Notes: generated by a model from the letters alone, not told the origin. A stretch of 64,000 nt of DNA from Halobacterium sp. R2-5 (GCF_011734195.1 NZ_JAANTH010000002.1:248001-312000); one strand, 5' to 3'; positions 51,392 to 59,973 are shown, numbered from the stretch's first letter. Program-made: numbers and translations.

Positions 51392-51937
51392 TCACGCAGG
51401 CGTGTCGTACTCGTCCTCGAAATCCCGCTGCGCGCGGTACGCGTCCACGAACTCCGCCACGTCGAACTCCTGCATCTGTGCTTCGAACTCCGAAGCCGTG
51501 CCGTCGTCCTCGGCGTGGCTCACCGCGTGGTCCATCAGCTCCACGACCAGCTCGACCACTACCTCGTGGAGCTCGCGGGCGTCCATGTCCGTCACCCACA
51601 TGAGCGCGTACCCGACGCTCCCGTTCTCACTCTGGTCGACGGCCTCCACGGACTCCGGCAGCTGCTCCATCACCGCCCCCAGCAGGTGCGGCGTCCCGAA
51701 CTCCTCGAACTCGTCCTCGGGCGCCGGCGTCACCGCCTCCTTCAACACCGCGACGATATCCTCCGGCACGAACCGCGACGGCGGATGCATGTCCATCACC
51801 ACCGCGTGCGTCTCCCCGCACGAGCACTCGTACTCCCGCATCCCCATGTCGAAGTCCTTCACGTGCGCCTCCTCCCCGCAGGGCAGCTCCACCCACCCGT
51901 CGTCGTCCTCGGCGCCCGGAACGCGCGGCTCGGTCAT
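51392..51937 (-). CDS. DUF5815-like zinc-knuckle protein
   Basis: A 181-residue protein with VELPCGEEAHVKDF and ECSCGETHAVVMDMHPPSRF near the N-terminus, giving Cys and His residues for one metal site. A helical body with many Glu and Val residues follows. It resembles haloarchaeal DUF5815 proteins (label from memory). It ends FEDEYDTPA; a second copy of this ending lies downstream beyond a palindromic element, so the 3' end has been rearranged. Function unknown. Confidence 0.8.
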   Translation of the reverse strand: MTEPRVPGAEDDDGWVELPCGEEAHVKDFDMGMREYECSCGETHAVVMDMHPPSRFVPEDIVAVLKEAVTPAPEDEFEEFGTPHLLGAVMEQLPESVEAVDQSENGSVGYALMWVTDMDARELHEVVVELVVELMDHAVSHAEDDGTASEFEAQMQEFDVAEFVDAYRAQRDFEDEYDTPA

Positions 51938-52285
51938 TGCCCCTCGGTTCGGCCGGCGTCCGGTTAAGCCCCGCGAACGCCGCCGGTCAGAGGAGACTTT
52001 CCGCCCCTCATTGGAATGGGGGCCAACGAGAACGTCCAGAAAGCCCCGGCGCGGTCGACTCGGGGCCTCGCTGCGCTCCTCGGGTCGCTTCGCTCCCTGC
52101 GGTGCTTGCGTCGTCCGCCTTCGTCGACCACGCCGCCCCTTTCAGTCCCGGAAGACTCACTGCGTTCGTCTTCCGACCCTCGCGAACGCGCAGCGTTCGC
52201 TCAGCCCACCCGTCGCCGGCTGGTCAGTTCGTGTAGCGCGTTTCCAGGCCGAATCTTCATGTCGGCAGTCCGTGTCTGGGCGGCT
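51938..52285. repeat. 348-base gene-free space with a probable dispersed haloarchaeal intergenic element
   Basis: The space holds a hairpin CCCCTCATT/AATGGGGGC (52004-52023). CAGAAAGCCCC and a GCCCCG/CGGGGC stem (52043-52048/52061-52066) follow, and then runs of GCTGCGCTCC, GCTTCGCTCC and TGCGGTGCTTGCGTCGTCC up to CCCCTTTCAG near 52145. This composition and order are typical of elements scattered between haloarchaeal genes. No credible coding frame is seen. An ATG at 52259 could extend the next gene. Confidence 0.5.
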
Positions 52286-53185
52286 ATGGCCGCCATCGAA
52301 CTCCGGGACCTCACGAAGCAGTACGGGGACCTCGTCGCCGTCGACGACGTCTCCTTGGAGATCCGGGACGGCGAAGTGTTCGGTTTCCTCGGGCCGAACG
52401 GCGCCGGCAAGACCACGGTGCTCCGCACGCTCCTCGGGATGCAGGCGCCGACCGCCGGCGGCGTCTCTATTCTCGGCTACGACACGACCGTCGAGAGCGA
52501 GCGCCTCGACGCGCTCGCGGACACCGGCTTCCTCCCGAGCGACCCCCAGTTCGACGAGCAAGCGACCGGCCGCGCGGTGCTGGACCTCCACGAGTCACTG
52601 AAGGGCGGGAGCCGCCGCAGCGACCTCCTCGAGCAGTTCGAACCGCCGCTCGACCGCCCGATACGCGAGTACTCCACGGGGAACGTCCAGAAGCTCGGCA
52701 TCGTGCAGGCGTTCATGCACGACCCCGACGTCGCTGTGCTCGACGAACCCACGTCCGGGCTGGACCCGCTGTTGCAGGACCGCTTCAACGAGTTCGTGCG
52801 CGAAGAGCGCGCTCGCGGCGTCACCGTCCTGTTCTCCAGTCACGTGCTCAGCGAAGTCCGGCGCATCTGCGACCGCGTCGGCGTGCTCCGCGGCGGCGAA
52901 CTCGTCGCCGTCGAGGACGTCGAGACCCTGCTCGACCGCAGCGGGAAGCTCGTCCGCGCTCGCGTCGACGGCGAGCTGCCGCCGGACGCCTTCGACATCT
53001 CCGGTGCGTCCGATATCACCAGACGCTCAGTCGACGGCGCGACCCGGGTGTCGTTCACGTTCACGGGCGACGTGGACGCGCTCGTGGACGAACTCGACCG
53101 CTACCCGCTGCAGGAGCTCGACGTCGAGGAAGCCCCGCTGGAGGACGTCTTCCTCGACTTCTACGGGGGTGGTGAGGATGCTTGA
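52286..53185 (+). CDS. ABC transporter ATP-binding protein (ABC-2 type)
   Basis: A 299-residue ATPase. Walker A is GPNGAGKTT (about 40-48), the signature is YSTGNVQKLGI (a variant of LSGGQ, with STGN), Walker B is VAVLDEPTSGLDP, and the switch His is in SSHVLSE. The C-terminal 80 residues are the accessory domain typical of ABC-2 exporters. The variant signature still has the essential Ser and Gly. MAAIELRDLTKQYG is the chosen start. The membrane subunit gene begins eight bases before its end. Confidence 0.93.
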   Translation: MAAIELRDLTKQYGDLVAVDDVSLEIRDGEVFGFLGPNGAGKTTVLRTLLGMQAPTAGGVSILGYDTTVESERLDALADTGFLPSDPQFDEQATGRAVLDLHESLKGGSRRSDLLEQFEPPLDRPIREYSTGNVQKLGIVQAFMHDPDVAVLDEPTSGLDPLLQDRFNEFVREERARGVTVLFSSHVLSEVRRICDRVGVLRGGELVAVEDVETLLDRSGKLVRARVDGELPPDAFDISGASDITRRSVDGATRVSFTFTGDVDALVDELDRYPLQELDVEEAPLEDVFLDFYGGGEDA

Positions 53186-53966
53186 GCTCGCGGCGTACGG
53201 CGTCCGCCGGCGCGTGAAGGGCGCGCTCGCGCTCGCAGTCGGCCTCTCGGCGTTCAGTGCGATGTACGCGGCGTTCTTCCCGTCGCTGACCGGGAACCTC
53301 GACCTCGACTCGTACGTCGAGGCGCTCCCGCCCGCGTTCGTGGAGGCGTTCGGGCTGCGCGCGTTCAACACCATCGAGGGATTCCTCGCGACCGAACTCT
53401 ACCAGTTCGCGTGGGTCATCCTCCTCGGGCTCTACCTCGCGTACAGCGCCGCCTCCCTGATTTCGGGCGACGTCGAGAGCGGCCGGATGGACGTGTTGCT
53501 GTCGCTGCCGGTCTCGCGCGCCCGCCTCGTCGCCGAGCAGTTCCTCTCCCTCGTTCCCGGCATCCTCCTCGTCAACGTCGTCGTCGCCGCGGTCACCTGG
53601 GTCGCCACCCGCGCCATCGGCTACCCAATCGGGACCGTCGACCTCGTCGTCGTCCACTCGCTCTCGCTCCCGTACCTCTTCGCGTGCGCGGCAGTCGGGC
53701 TGGCGTTCAGCGTGCTCGCCGACCGCGAGAGCGTCGCCCAGCGCGCCGCGATGGCGACCGTGTTCGGGCTGTTCCTGCTGGAGTCCGTCGTCGCGAGCAC
53801 GGACTACGCGTGGGTCGGCGCCGTCGCCCCGATGCGGTACTTCGACCCCACCGCGATTCTCGTCGACGGCACCTACGACCTCGCGGGCGCCGCCATCCTC
53901 GTCGGCGCGACGCTGCTGCTCGTCGTCGCCAGCCAGCTGTACTTCCGTCGGAAGGACGTGAACTAA
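53178..53966 (+). CDS. ABC-2 type transporter permease
   Basis: A 262-residue membrane subunit with six helices (about 18-40, 72-95, 115-140, 145-165, 180-200 and 236-256). The segment LISGDVESGRMDVLLSLPVSR is the conserved coupling-helix region of ABC-2 permeases. It overlaps the ATPase gene by eight bases and forms an exporter with it. The cargo is unknown. The base composition drops sharply just after its stop codon, at the start of an AT-rich segment. Confidence 0.92.
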   Translation: MLELAAYGVRRRVKGALALAVGLSAFSAMYAAFFPSLTGNLDLDSYVEALPPAFVEAFGLRAFNTIEGFLATELYQFAWVILLGLYLAYSAASLISGDVESGRMDVLLSLPVSRARLVAEQFLSLVPGILLVNVVVAAVTWVATRAIGYPIGTVDLVVVHSLSLPYLFACAAVGLAFSVLADRESVAQRAAMATVFGLFLLESVVASTDYAWVGAVAPMRYFDPTAILVDGTYDLAGAAILVGATLLLVVASQLYFRRKDVN

Positions 53967-54599
53967 TGTTCTCGTATTTTGCAATTTCCTAACCTCCACA
54001 CATATTGAAGGGGAAAGGTTGGTCATGACGAAGATATGGACGATGACCGACTGGAATTACTATTGACAGAGTATGAGCAAAGCGGTGAGGAATACCGCGT
54101 CCGCCATCAATCGCTTCAAAATTCATACTACCTTTTTGTAATCGGTCTATCAGCATTCGGTATTGCGGCAATCAACTCGCTTGATAGCCTAGTCAAGCTT
54201 GGGCTGTTATTCTCACTTGGAAGTATAGCGTCGTTTGTACTGGGGTTCGCGATAATAACTCACTTCGTAGAACGACAATCCGCGGGGGTACTCCGAACAA
54301 GAGCGGAGCAGGCAATTGAGGAATATACCAATCCCGAAGTTAACCACCGCTTGAATATCCAAAGGCCACTATCTATTCAGTATCACATGATTGGACAAAA
54401 GGTGTATATGGACGATTCTGGCCACCTTGCTTTTCGAGATAGAGATTTTAGCATACTGTTCACTCGACCGGATTTTTCTGCTAAGTCTCTTGGACAAGGG
54501 ATTATTGTTTTATCCATTTTACAGGCGATAGTCGGAATGTTTCTTTTGGGTAGTATTTTCACTATCTGACGAGAATAATTTGGAATCTAGAACTTAGTT
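53961..54599. other. AT-rich segment bounded by an imperfect inverted repeat
   Basis: From about 53967 to about 54620 the sequence is far richer in A and T than everything around it. AACTAATGTTCT (53961-53972) and AGAACTTAGTT (54589-54599) are reverse complements apart from one extra base. The left copy includes the stop codon of the permease gene. The segment holds one gene and looks horizontally acquired. No recombinase is present. Confidence 0.5.
54036..54569 (+). CDS. AT-rich three-helix membrane protein of foreign origin
   Basis: A 177-residue protein. A hydrophilic start with EYEQSGEEYRVRHQSLQN is followed by two adjacent helices (about 30-47 and 52-75), a cytoplasmic-type loop of about 75 residues and a third helix (about 152-175). 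The layout, a short helix then paired membrane helices, recalls SLATT- or RipA-type membrane effectors, but no motif confirms this. Codon use is full of A/T third bases, unlike any neighbour, and lysine, isoleucine and asparagine are more frequent. Probably a recent arrival from a virus, plasmid or different host. Confidence 0.75.
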   Translation: MDDDRLELLLTEYEQSGEEYRVRHQSLQNSYYLFVIGLSAFGIAAINSLDSLVKLGLLFSLGSIASFVLGFAIITHFVERQSAGVLRTRAEQAIEEYTNPEVNHRLNIQRPLSIQYHMIGQKVYMDDSGHLAFRDRDFSILFTRPDFSAKSLGQGIIVLSILQAIVGMFLLGSIFTI

Positions 54600-54635
54600 G
54601 GAAGTGGTTATTGGAGTGAGCATCCGCGAGCGAGC

Positions 54636-54786
54636 GGCTTGAAAAGCCCGAGTGACGCGGTTCACCGCGCGACCGTAGGGAGCGCGGGCCGACGACTGAG
54701 GGACGCGAAGCGGACCGAAGGAGGAGTGCTTTTTCCGCAAGTTTTTGCCGAGGGGCGCCGTAGGCGCCCCGCAGCGCAAAAAGTGC
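54636..54786. repeat. Probable dispersed haloarchaeal intergenic element with hairpins
   Basis: The stretch runs GAGCGAGCGGCTTGAAAAGC through a CGCGGT/ACCGCG hairpin, GACGCGAAGCGGACCG, GGAGTGCTTTTTCC and GTTTTTGCCG. It ends with a perfect hairpin GGGGCGCC/GGCGCCCC (54752-54759/54763-54770) and GCGCAAAAAGTGCC. The pattern is typical of haloarchaeal intergenic repeats. It marks the right-hand border of the AT-rich segment. On the minus strand its last part gives the T-run at the end of the next gene. Confidence 0.5.
54779..54784 (-). terminator. T-run downstream of the DUF7124-like gene
   Basis: On the minus strand CACTTTTTGCG follows the stop of the gene ending at 54791 by about seven bases, then a strong GC hairpin. 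A pyrimidine run directly after the stop is a likely archaeal termination site. Confidence 0.4.
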
Positions 54787-54790
54787 CTGT

Positions 54791-55210
54791 TTAGGGCCAG
54801 TCGTCCCGTACTTCGGCTTCGTCTTCGGGTTCGTCGTCGGTGTCGCTGGCGAGTTCCCAGTCGGCCTTCTCGGCGGCGTCCTCTAAGGGGAGGTACTCCC
54901 AGCCGACCTCGTCGGCGAGCGCGCGGTCGTCGTCGTCGACGCCGATGAAGACGTGGCGTTCGGTGTCGAACTGGCGTTTGACGGATTCGAGGCTCTCCTC
55001 GCGGCCCTTCGGACCGGAGAAGAAGTCCTGGCGGATGCGGCGTTTCCGGGTGAAGTTGGTGACGACGTACGTGGGTTCGTCGGAGACGACGCCGACGTAC
55101 TCGGTCCACTGCCGCGCGCCCGCGAACGCGCTCCCGGGTTTCGCGAGTTCCTGGAGCGCGGACAGCTCGAACGCGAGGGTCATGTCCGTGCTCCCGCCGG
55201 ATTGGCTCAT
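54791..55210 (-). CDS. Haloarchaeal conserved protein, probably DUF7124
   Basis: A 139-residue soluble protein, beginning MSQSGGSTDMTLAFELSALQ, with a central mixed alpha/beta region (WTEYVGVVSDEPTYVVTNFT) and a very acidic end. No catalytic motif is seen. The name is from memory of similar haloarchaeal proteins. It faces the AT-rich segment with its 3' end and lies 52 bases after another small haloarchaeal gene on the same strand. Confidence 0.75.
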   Translation of the reverse strand: MSQSGGSTDMTLAFELSALQELAKPGSAFAGARQWTEYVGVVSDEPTYVVTNFTRKRRIRQDFFSGPKGREESLESVKRQFDTERHVFIGVDDDDRALADEVGWEYLPLEDAAEKADWELASDTDDEPEDEAEVRDDWP

Positions 55211-55262
55211 GGCGGAACGTCGGACGCGAACGGGAAAAACGGCTTCGGTCGCGGCGCGGGCG

Positions 55263-55484
55263 CTACTGGGCGATGTCGAGGCGGTAGTAGCCGGTGAAGC
55301 GGACGACTTCGCCGTCCGAGAGGTCGTCGGCGACGTCCTCCGGGATTGTGACGCCGTCGCCGTCGACGGCGTCCGGGAGGACGGCCTGTGCGCGGTCGTG
55401 GAGCTCGTCGTAGTCTCGGACCGCCTCTTCGACGGTCGTCGGTGGGGTCTCGGTTGCTCGTAGCTTCGGGTTCAATGTGCTCAC
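55263..55484 (-). CDS. Small haloarchaeal protein of unknown function
   Basis: A 73-residue acidic protein, VSTLNPKLRATETPPTTVEE onward, ending GEVVRFTGYYRLDIAQ. The C-terminal part looks like a small beta domain. The GTG at 55484 is chosen because GCATAAGTTGG lies about 28 bases before it on the minus strand, giving a leaderless message; a TTG at 55508 would add eight residues. No family is recognised. Confidence 0.65.
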   Translation of the reverse strand: MSTLNPKLRATETPPTTVEEAVRDYDELHDRAQAVLPDAVDGDGVTIPEDVADDLSDGEVVRFTGYYRLDIAQ

Positions 55485-55599
55485 CGGCAGTACCGTGTGC
55501 CGTGCCAACTTATGCCACGGAAGTTGATAAGGGTGACGGCAGTCCGGGTCGCTACGGCGGCTGAAAGAAGCGAGTCCGCGAAGAGTCCAAAAACGCGCG

Positions 55600-56853
55600 T
55601 TACTGCTCCTGCGGGATCGCGAGCTCGTCGATCTCGAAGTTCTCCTGGAGGAGGACGTCCTGCTGGTCGGCGACGACCGCCTCGTCCTTGATGAGCTTCT
55701 TGTACTTCGACTGCGGCGCGAGGTTCCCGATGAGCACGCCGCCGATGAGCTTGCCGTCCTTGAACGTCAGGCGGCGCCACTCGTCGTCGCCGTACTTGCG
55801 CTCGCACTCCTCGTCGCCCATCGTCGGGAAGCCAAAGGAGAGGAACGGGAAGTCGAAGTGCGTGATCGAGTACGAGGACACCCAGCGGAACGGCTCGACG
55901 TCGACGTCGTGGCCACTGTCCGCGAGCATCGTCTTGCCGGCGAGGGCGCCCTGCTGTTTCGCGGAGCCCCACGAGCCGTTCTGCGCGCGCTGGTCCATGA
56001 TGGTGTCCCAGTACTGCGTGATGTCGCCCGCGGCGTAGATGTCCTCCGCCTCGGTGCGCATGTACTCGTCGACGTGGACGCCGTCGTCGATGGTGACCTC
56101 GGTGTCCTGGAGGATTTCGACGTTGAAGTCGAGGCCGATGGCGACGCCGACGAACTCCGACTCGTGGCGCTCGCCGTTCCCGTCGACGGTGGCGACGACT
56201 TTGCCGTCGTCGTCGACTTCGAAGCGGTCGGCGCCGGACTCGAAGACGGGCTCGACGCCCTTCTCGCGGAGGCCCTCGTGGATGATCTCCGCGCCCTCCG
56301 AACTGAGCGCGTACCGCCACCAGCGGTCGCCGCGCATCAGGTACTTCGCGTCGACGTCCTGCCCGCCGCAGATGGCCGCGAGGTCGATACCCAGCAGACC
56401 CGCGCCGACGACGACGCCGGTATCGGCTTCCTCGGCGTGCTCGCGAATCTTCCGCGCGTCCTGGAACGTCCAGAAGTGGTGGACGCCCTCCGCGTCGGAG
56501 TTCTCCACGGGGAGCTGGTTCGGCGTGCCGCCCGCCGCGACCAGCAGCTTGTCGTAGCTGATCTCGTCGCCCTCGTGGGTCTCGACGGTGTGAGCGTCGG
56601 GGTCGACGTCCGTGACTAGCGTGTTCAGCTGGAGGTCGATGTTGCGGTCGTCGTACCAGTCGGTCTCGTGGATGCTGATCGGGGCCTCCGGCAGCTTCCC
56701 CTTCGCGAACTCCTTGATGAGAATCCGGTTGTAGAGGGCCTCGCCCTCGTCTGTGACGACGGTGACGTCGGCGTCGGGGGACTCCTCGCGGATAGCTTCG
56801 GCGGCGGAACTGCCCGCGATACCGTCGCCGATTATCACGTAGGACTCGCTCAT
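55600..56853 (-). CDS. NAD(P)/FAD-dependent pyridine nucleotide-disulfide-type oxidoreductase
   Basis: A 417-residue flavoprotein. The FAD-binding start is YVIIGDGIAGSSAAEAIRE, the NAD(P)-binding loop is GVVVGAGLLGIDLAAI near residue 148, and the second FAD motif is DIYAAGDITQYWD near residue 280. There is no CxxxxC redox disulfide, so it resembles ferredoxin/rubredoxin reductases or nitrite-reductase-like flavoproteins. Electron partner unknown. It starts with MSESYVIIGDG and is divergent from a DUF6149-like gene. Confidence 0.9.
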   Translation of the reverse strand: MSESYVIIGDGIAGSSAAEAIREESPDADVTVVTDEGEALYNRILIKEFAKGKLPEAPISIHETDWYDDRNIDLQLNTLVTDVDPDAHTVETHEGDEISYDKLLVAAGGTPNQLPVENSDAEGVHHFWTFQDARKIREHAEEADTGVVVGAGLLGIDLAAICGGQDVDAKYLMRGDRWWRYALSSEGAEIIHEGLREKGVEPVFESGADRFEVDDDGKVVATVDGNGERHESEFVGVAIGLDFNVEILQDTEVTIDDGVHVDEYMRTEAEDIYAAGDITQYWDTIMDQRAQNGSWGSAKQQGALAGKTMLADSGHDVDVEPFRWVSSYSITHFDFPFLSFGFPTMGDEECERKYGDDEWRRLTFKDGKLIGGVLIGNLAPQSKYKKLIKDEAVVADQQDVLLQENFEIDELAIPQEQ

Positions 56854-57046
56854 GCTCGGAGTGACGCTTTCCGGGTTAAAGTGGATTGCTATCTCCTCGG
56901 CCCGGCGAGACCGGTATCGAGCGGCGTGAGCGCCCGTGCGCCCGCTGGTGGCGCTGTCCGTCACGTTCTCGGCGCTCCGAGCGTCGGCTTCGCCCGGCGG
57001 TGCACTCGCCGGCGCCTTCTTTAGTCCCGCGTCCGTACGCCGGTGC

Positions 57047-57619
57047 ATGAAACTCCACCAGAACGTCCGGCACTTCGCGTCGCGGAAGGCCCTGGAGCTG
57101 CCCGGGGTGCGTTCGGTCGCGAAGAAGGGGCTGGTCGACCTCCACGTCCGTATCTTCTCGGGGAAAGCCGACGAGGCCCGCCGCGAAGAGCGCGAACCCC
57201 ACTTGGAGGACTTCTTCGACGCGACGATGGACATGTACCTCGCCGCCCTCCAGGAGGGCTACTCGGAGGCCGAGGCCCGCGAGACGACGCACATCGTCGC
57301 GAACTTCGACTTCTACAACCACGGCTGGGCGGAGATGATGGAGTTCCCGCCGAGCGAACTCTCCGACCACTACGAGCGCTACGAGACGTTCTTCGACGCC
57401 CACGGCGTCAGCGTCGACGACCCGCTCGGCGAGTTCCGGCCCGCGGGCGGCGTCGCCGACGCCCCCGCGACCCCGGAGCGCCTCGACGAAGCCGACTTCG
57501 AGCACACGGAGGGCGGCTACGCCGACGACGTCTACGTCGAAACCGAGGACGGCGAGATCCAGCGCGGCGACATCGAGGAGCCCGAGGACGTCGACCCGTC
57601 GAAGAGCCCCGGGACGTAG
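57047..57619 (+). CDS. Conserved haloarchaeal protein, probably DUF6149
   Basis: A 190-residue soluble protein. The first 130 residues are mainly helical and contain DFFDATMDMYLAALQEGYSEAEARE, and the last 50 are acidic and probably disordered (DVYVETEDGEIQRGDIEEPE). It resembles haloarchaeal DUF6149 proteins (label from memory). No active-site residues can be proposed. It is convergent with the amine-oxidase-like gene, three bases apart. Confidence 0.75.
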   Translation: MKLHQNVRHFASRKALELPGVRSVAKKGLVDLHVRIFSGKADEARREEREPHLEDFFDATMDMYLAALQEGYSEAEARETTHIVANFDFYNHGWAEMMEFPPSELSDHYERYETFFDAHGVSVDDPLGEFRPAGGVADAPATPERLDEADFEHTEGGYADDVYVETEDGEIQRGDIEEPEDVDPSKSPGT

Positions 57620-57622
57620 ACG

Positions 57623-58954
57623 CTACTTCTCGCCAGCAATCCTGTCCGCGCACTCGTACCCGGCGACGATGCCGCCGTTGAGCGAGCGCTCGGGGTACTG
57701 CGCGCGCGACGCCATCCCCGCGTAGTAGACGCCGTCCGCGACCTCGCTGTCGAGGTGGTAGGGTATCACCATGTCGAGGTAGCCGCGCTCGTAGACGGGC
57801 GCCGTCCGTGGGTTGCGCGCGGTCGAAACCCAGTTCACGTGCGAGCGGTCGAACTCGGGGAAGAGGTCCTCGATGCCGTCGAGCCAGTGCTCGGCGACCT
57901 CGTCGTCGCTCATCTGCCAGACCGGGTCCTCGGGGCTCTGGATGTACTTCGGGACGTACAGGAGGTGTTCGCCGCCGTAGCGCTCCGGGGGCACGAAGTT
58001 CGTGTGCTCGATGAGCGCGCCGAACGGCGCGTCGTCGGCGATGTTCAGCCAGTACGTGTCCGTCAGCGACCGGTCCATGCTGACGACCGAGCAGACCGTC
58101 CCCTGGAACGTAATCGAACACTCGTAGCCGGTCAGGGATTCGAGGACGTTCGGCATCGCGGCGACGACGACGGCGTCGGCGTCCACCGTCTCGACGCGCG
58201 TGAAGCCGTCGTCGGTGTCGCCGTGCTCGACAGTCACCGACTGGAGTTCGCCGTCTGCGAGCCCGACGTTCGTCACGCGGGCGTTCGTGTCGATGTGCTC
58301 GCGGCCGACGTCCTCGACGAGCGCGTCGTTCAGCCGGCCGAACCCGCCGTCGAGGTAGCCCAGCGGCTCGCCGCGGCGGAGGTCGCGCTCGCCGCGGAAC
58401 TTGATGCGGCCGAGCAGCCACGCCGCCGAGACGTCTTCCATGCGCTCGCCGAACTTCGCTTCGAGGAGGGGTTCGAAGAACGACTCGTAGACGTTCCGCG
58501 TGGTGTGCTCGACGCAGAACTCCCGCACCGGGACGTCCTCGAAGTCCTCGAGGTCGTCGTACGTGTCGAACTTCGGGAGTCCGCTGCGGACGTCGACGTC
58601 GAGGGTGAGCATCCCGAGTCGGAACGTGTCGTAGAGGCTCAGCGGCGGGAACGCCAGAATCTCCCAGGGCTTGTCCATCGGGTGGACGGTGCCGTCGACG
58701 TAGTAGGCGTTCTTCCCGATGGGCCACTGGAGGTCCTCGCGGAGGCCCAGCTCGTCCAGCAGGTCGACGATGGTCTCCTCGCTGGCGGAGAGGTGGTGGT
58801 AGAACGTCTCGATGGGGTCGCCGGCGGTCTCCGTGGTCGCCGCGAGGCCGCCCACCCGGTCGGCGGCCTCGAAGACGCGCACGTCGTGGCCGTGGCTCTG
58901 CAGTCGGCGTGCGGCCGCCAGCCCCGCGATGCCGCCCCCGACGATGGCAATCAT
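57623..58954 (-). CDS. FAD-dependent amine-oxidase/protoporphyrinogen-oxidase-like protein
   Basis: A 443-residue flavoprotein with the FAD motif IAIVGGGIAGLAAARRLQSHG and the following GG doublet in DRVGGLAAT. The middle contains FEPLLEAKFGERMEDVSAAW, a pattern of the UDP-galactopyranose mutase/protoporphyrinogen-oxidase-like family, and the C-terminal flavin contact is VYYAGMASRAQYPERSLNGG. Haloarchaeal relatives are annotated only as NAD(P)/FAD oxidoreductases. A role in sugar or lipid metabolism is possible. It is divergent from thrB. Confidence 0.88.
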   Translation of the reverse strand: MIAIVGGGIAGLAAARRLQSHGHDVRVFEAADRVGGLAATTETAGDPIETFYHHLSASEETIVDLLDELGLREDLQWPIGKNAYYVDGTVHPMDKPWEILAFPPLSLYDTFRLGMLTLDVDVRSGLPKFDTYDDLEDFEDVPVREFCVEHTTRNVYESFFEPLLEAKFGERMEDVSAAWLLGRIKFRGERDLRRGEPLGYLDGGFGRLNDALVEDVGREHIDTNARVTNVGLADGELQSVTVEHGDTDDGFTRVETVDADAVVVAAMPNVLESLTGYECSITFQGTVCSVVSMDRSLTDTYWLNIADDAPFGALIEHTNFVPPERYGGEHLLYVPKYIQSPEDPVWQMSDDEVAEHWLDGIEDLFPEFDRSHVNWVSTARNPRTAPVYERGYLDMVIPYHLDSEVADGVYYAGMASRAQYPERSLNGGIVAGYECADRIAGEK

Positions 58955-59046
58955 GCCCGGAGTTCGGTCGCGGCTCCGGGTTAACGTTGTGGTCGGCCGG
59001 CAGCGAGTCCGCTACGCTTTTGCGCCGGCCCGCGCAACGGTCGGCC

Positions 59047-59922
59047 ATGATTGCCGTCCGGGCGCCGGCGACGAGCGCGAACCTCGGCAGCGGCTTCGAC
59101 GTCTTCGGCGTGGCGCTCGACCGGCCCGCGGACGTCGTGCGCGTCGAGCGGGCCGACGAGACGACGATCGAGCTGACCGGGATGGGCGCGGACTTCATCC
59201 CCGAGTCGCCGATGGACAACACCGCGGGCGTCGTCGCGAACGAGCTCGACGCGCCCGCGCACATCCGCATCGACAAGGGCGTGCGGCCGTCCTCGGGGCT
59301 GGGGTCGTCGGCCGCGAGCGCCGCGGGCGCCGCGGTCGCGCTCGCCGAACTGTACGACCGCGACCTCTCCCGGGAGGAACTCGTCCGGGTGGCCGCGGAG
59401 GGCGAGGCCGCCGTCTCGGGGGACGCGCACGCGGACAACGTCGCACCCGCCATCCTCGGCGGGTTCACGGTCGTCCGCGACGACGGCATCGAGCGCGTCG
59501 CCGCGGACCTCTCGCTGGTCGTCTGTCTCCCGGACATCGTCGTCTCGACGCGGGACGCCCGCGGCGTCGTCCCCGAGTCCGCGGCGATGGACGACGTCGT
59601 GGACACGGTCGGGTCGGCGGCGACGCTCGCCATCGGGATGTGCCGGAACGACCCCGAGCGGGTCGGCCGCGGGCTGGAGGAGCACCTCGTGACGCCCGCA
59701 CGAGCGAAGCTCATCGACGGCTACGAGCAGGCCTGCGAGGCCGCCCGCGAGGCGGGCGCGACGGGCGTCACGGTCAGCGGCGCCGGCCCCGCCGTTCTCG
59801 CGGTCTGTCGGGACACCGATCAGCGCGACGTCGCCAGTGCGCTCGTCGACGGTTTCGAGGCCGACGGCGTCGACGCCACCGCGTACCGCTCACGGGTCGG
59901 CGACGGCGCGACGATTCTCTGA
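59047..59922 (+). CDS. thrB: Homoserine kinase
   Basis: A 291-residue GHMP kinase that phosphorylates L-homoserine for threonine synthesis. It starts VRAPATSANLGSGFDVFGVAL, the ThrB signature, has the ATP-binding PSSGLGSSAASAAGAAVALA (about 81-100), and the C-terminal motif GVTVSGAGPAVLAV. The family length of about 290-310 fits. thrC is not in the window. The gene is followed by the tungstate/molybdate transporter operon after a 114-base space. Confidence 0.96.
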   Translation: MIAVRAPATSANLGSGFDVFGVALDRPADVVRVERADETTIELTGMGADFIPESPMDNTAGVVANELDAPAHIRIDKGVRPSSGLGSSAASAAGAAVALAELYDRDLSREELVRVAAEGEAAVSGDAHADNVAPAILGGFTVVRDDGIERVAADLSLVVCLPDIVVSTRDARGVVPESAAMDDVVDTVGSAATLAIGMCRNDPERVGRGLEEHLVTPARAKLIDGYEQACEAAREAGATGVTVSGAGPAVLAVCRDTDQRDVASALVDGFEADGVDATAYRSRVGDGATIL

Positions 59923-59973
59923 CCGGCCGGCGTACCCGCTCGCGTTCACTCTCGTTCACGCTTCGAGAGTTCT

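Noticed and set aside
51257-51430. CRISPR-like repeats near the DUF5815 gene
   Set aside because: Only two copies, bracketing a palindrome, with no regular spacers and no cas genes.
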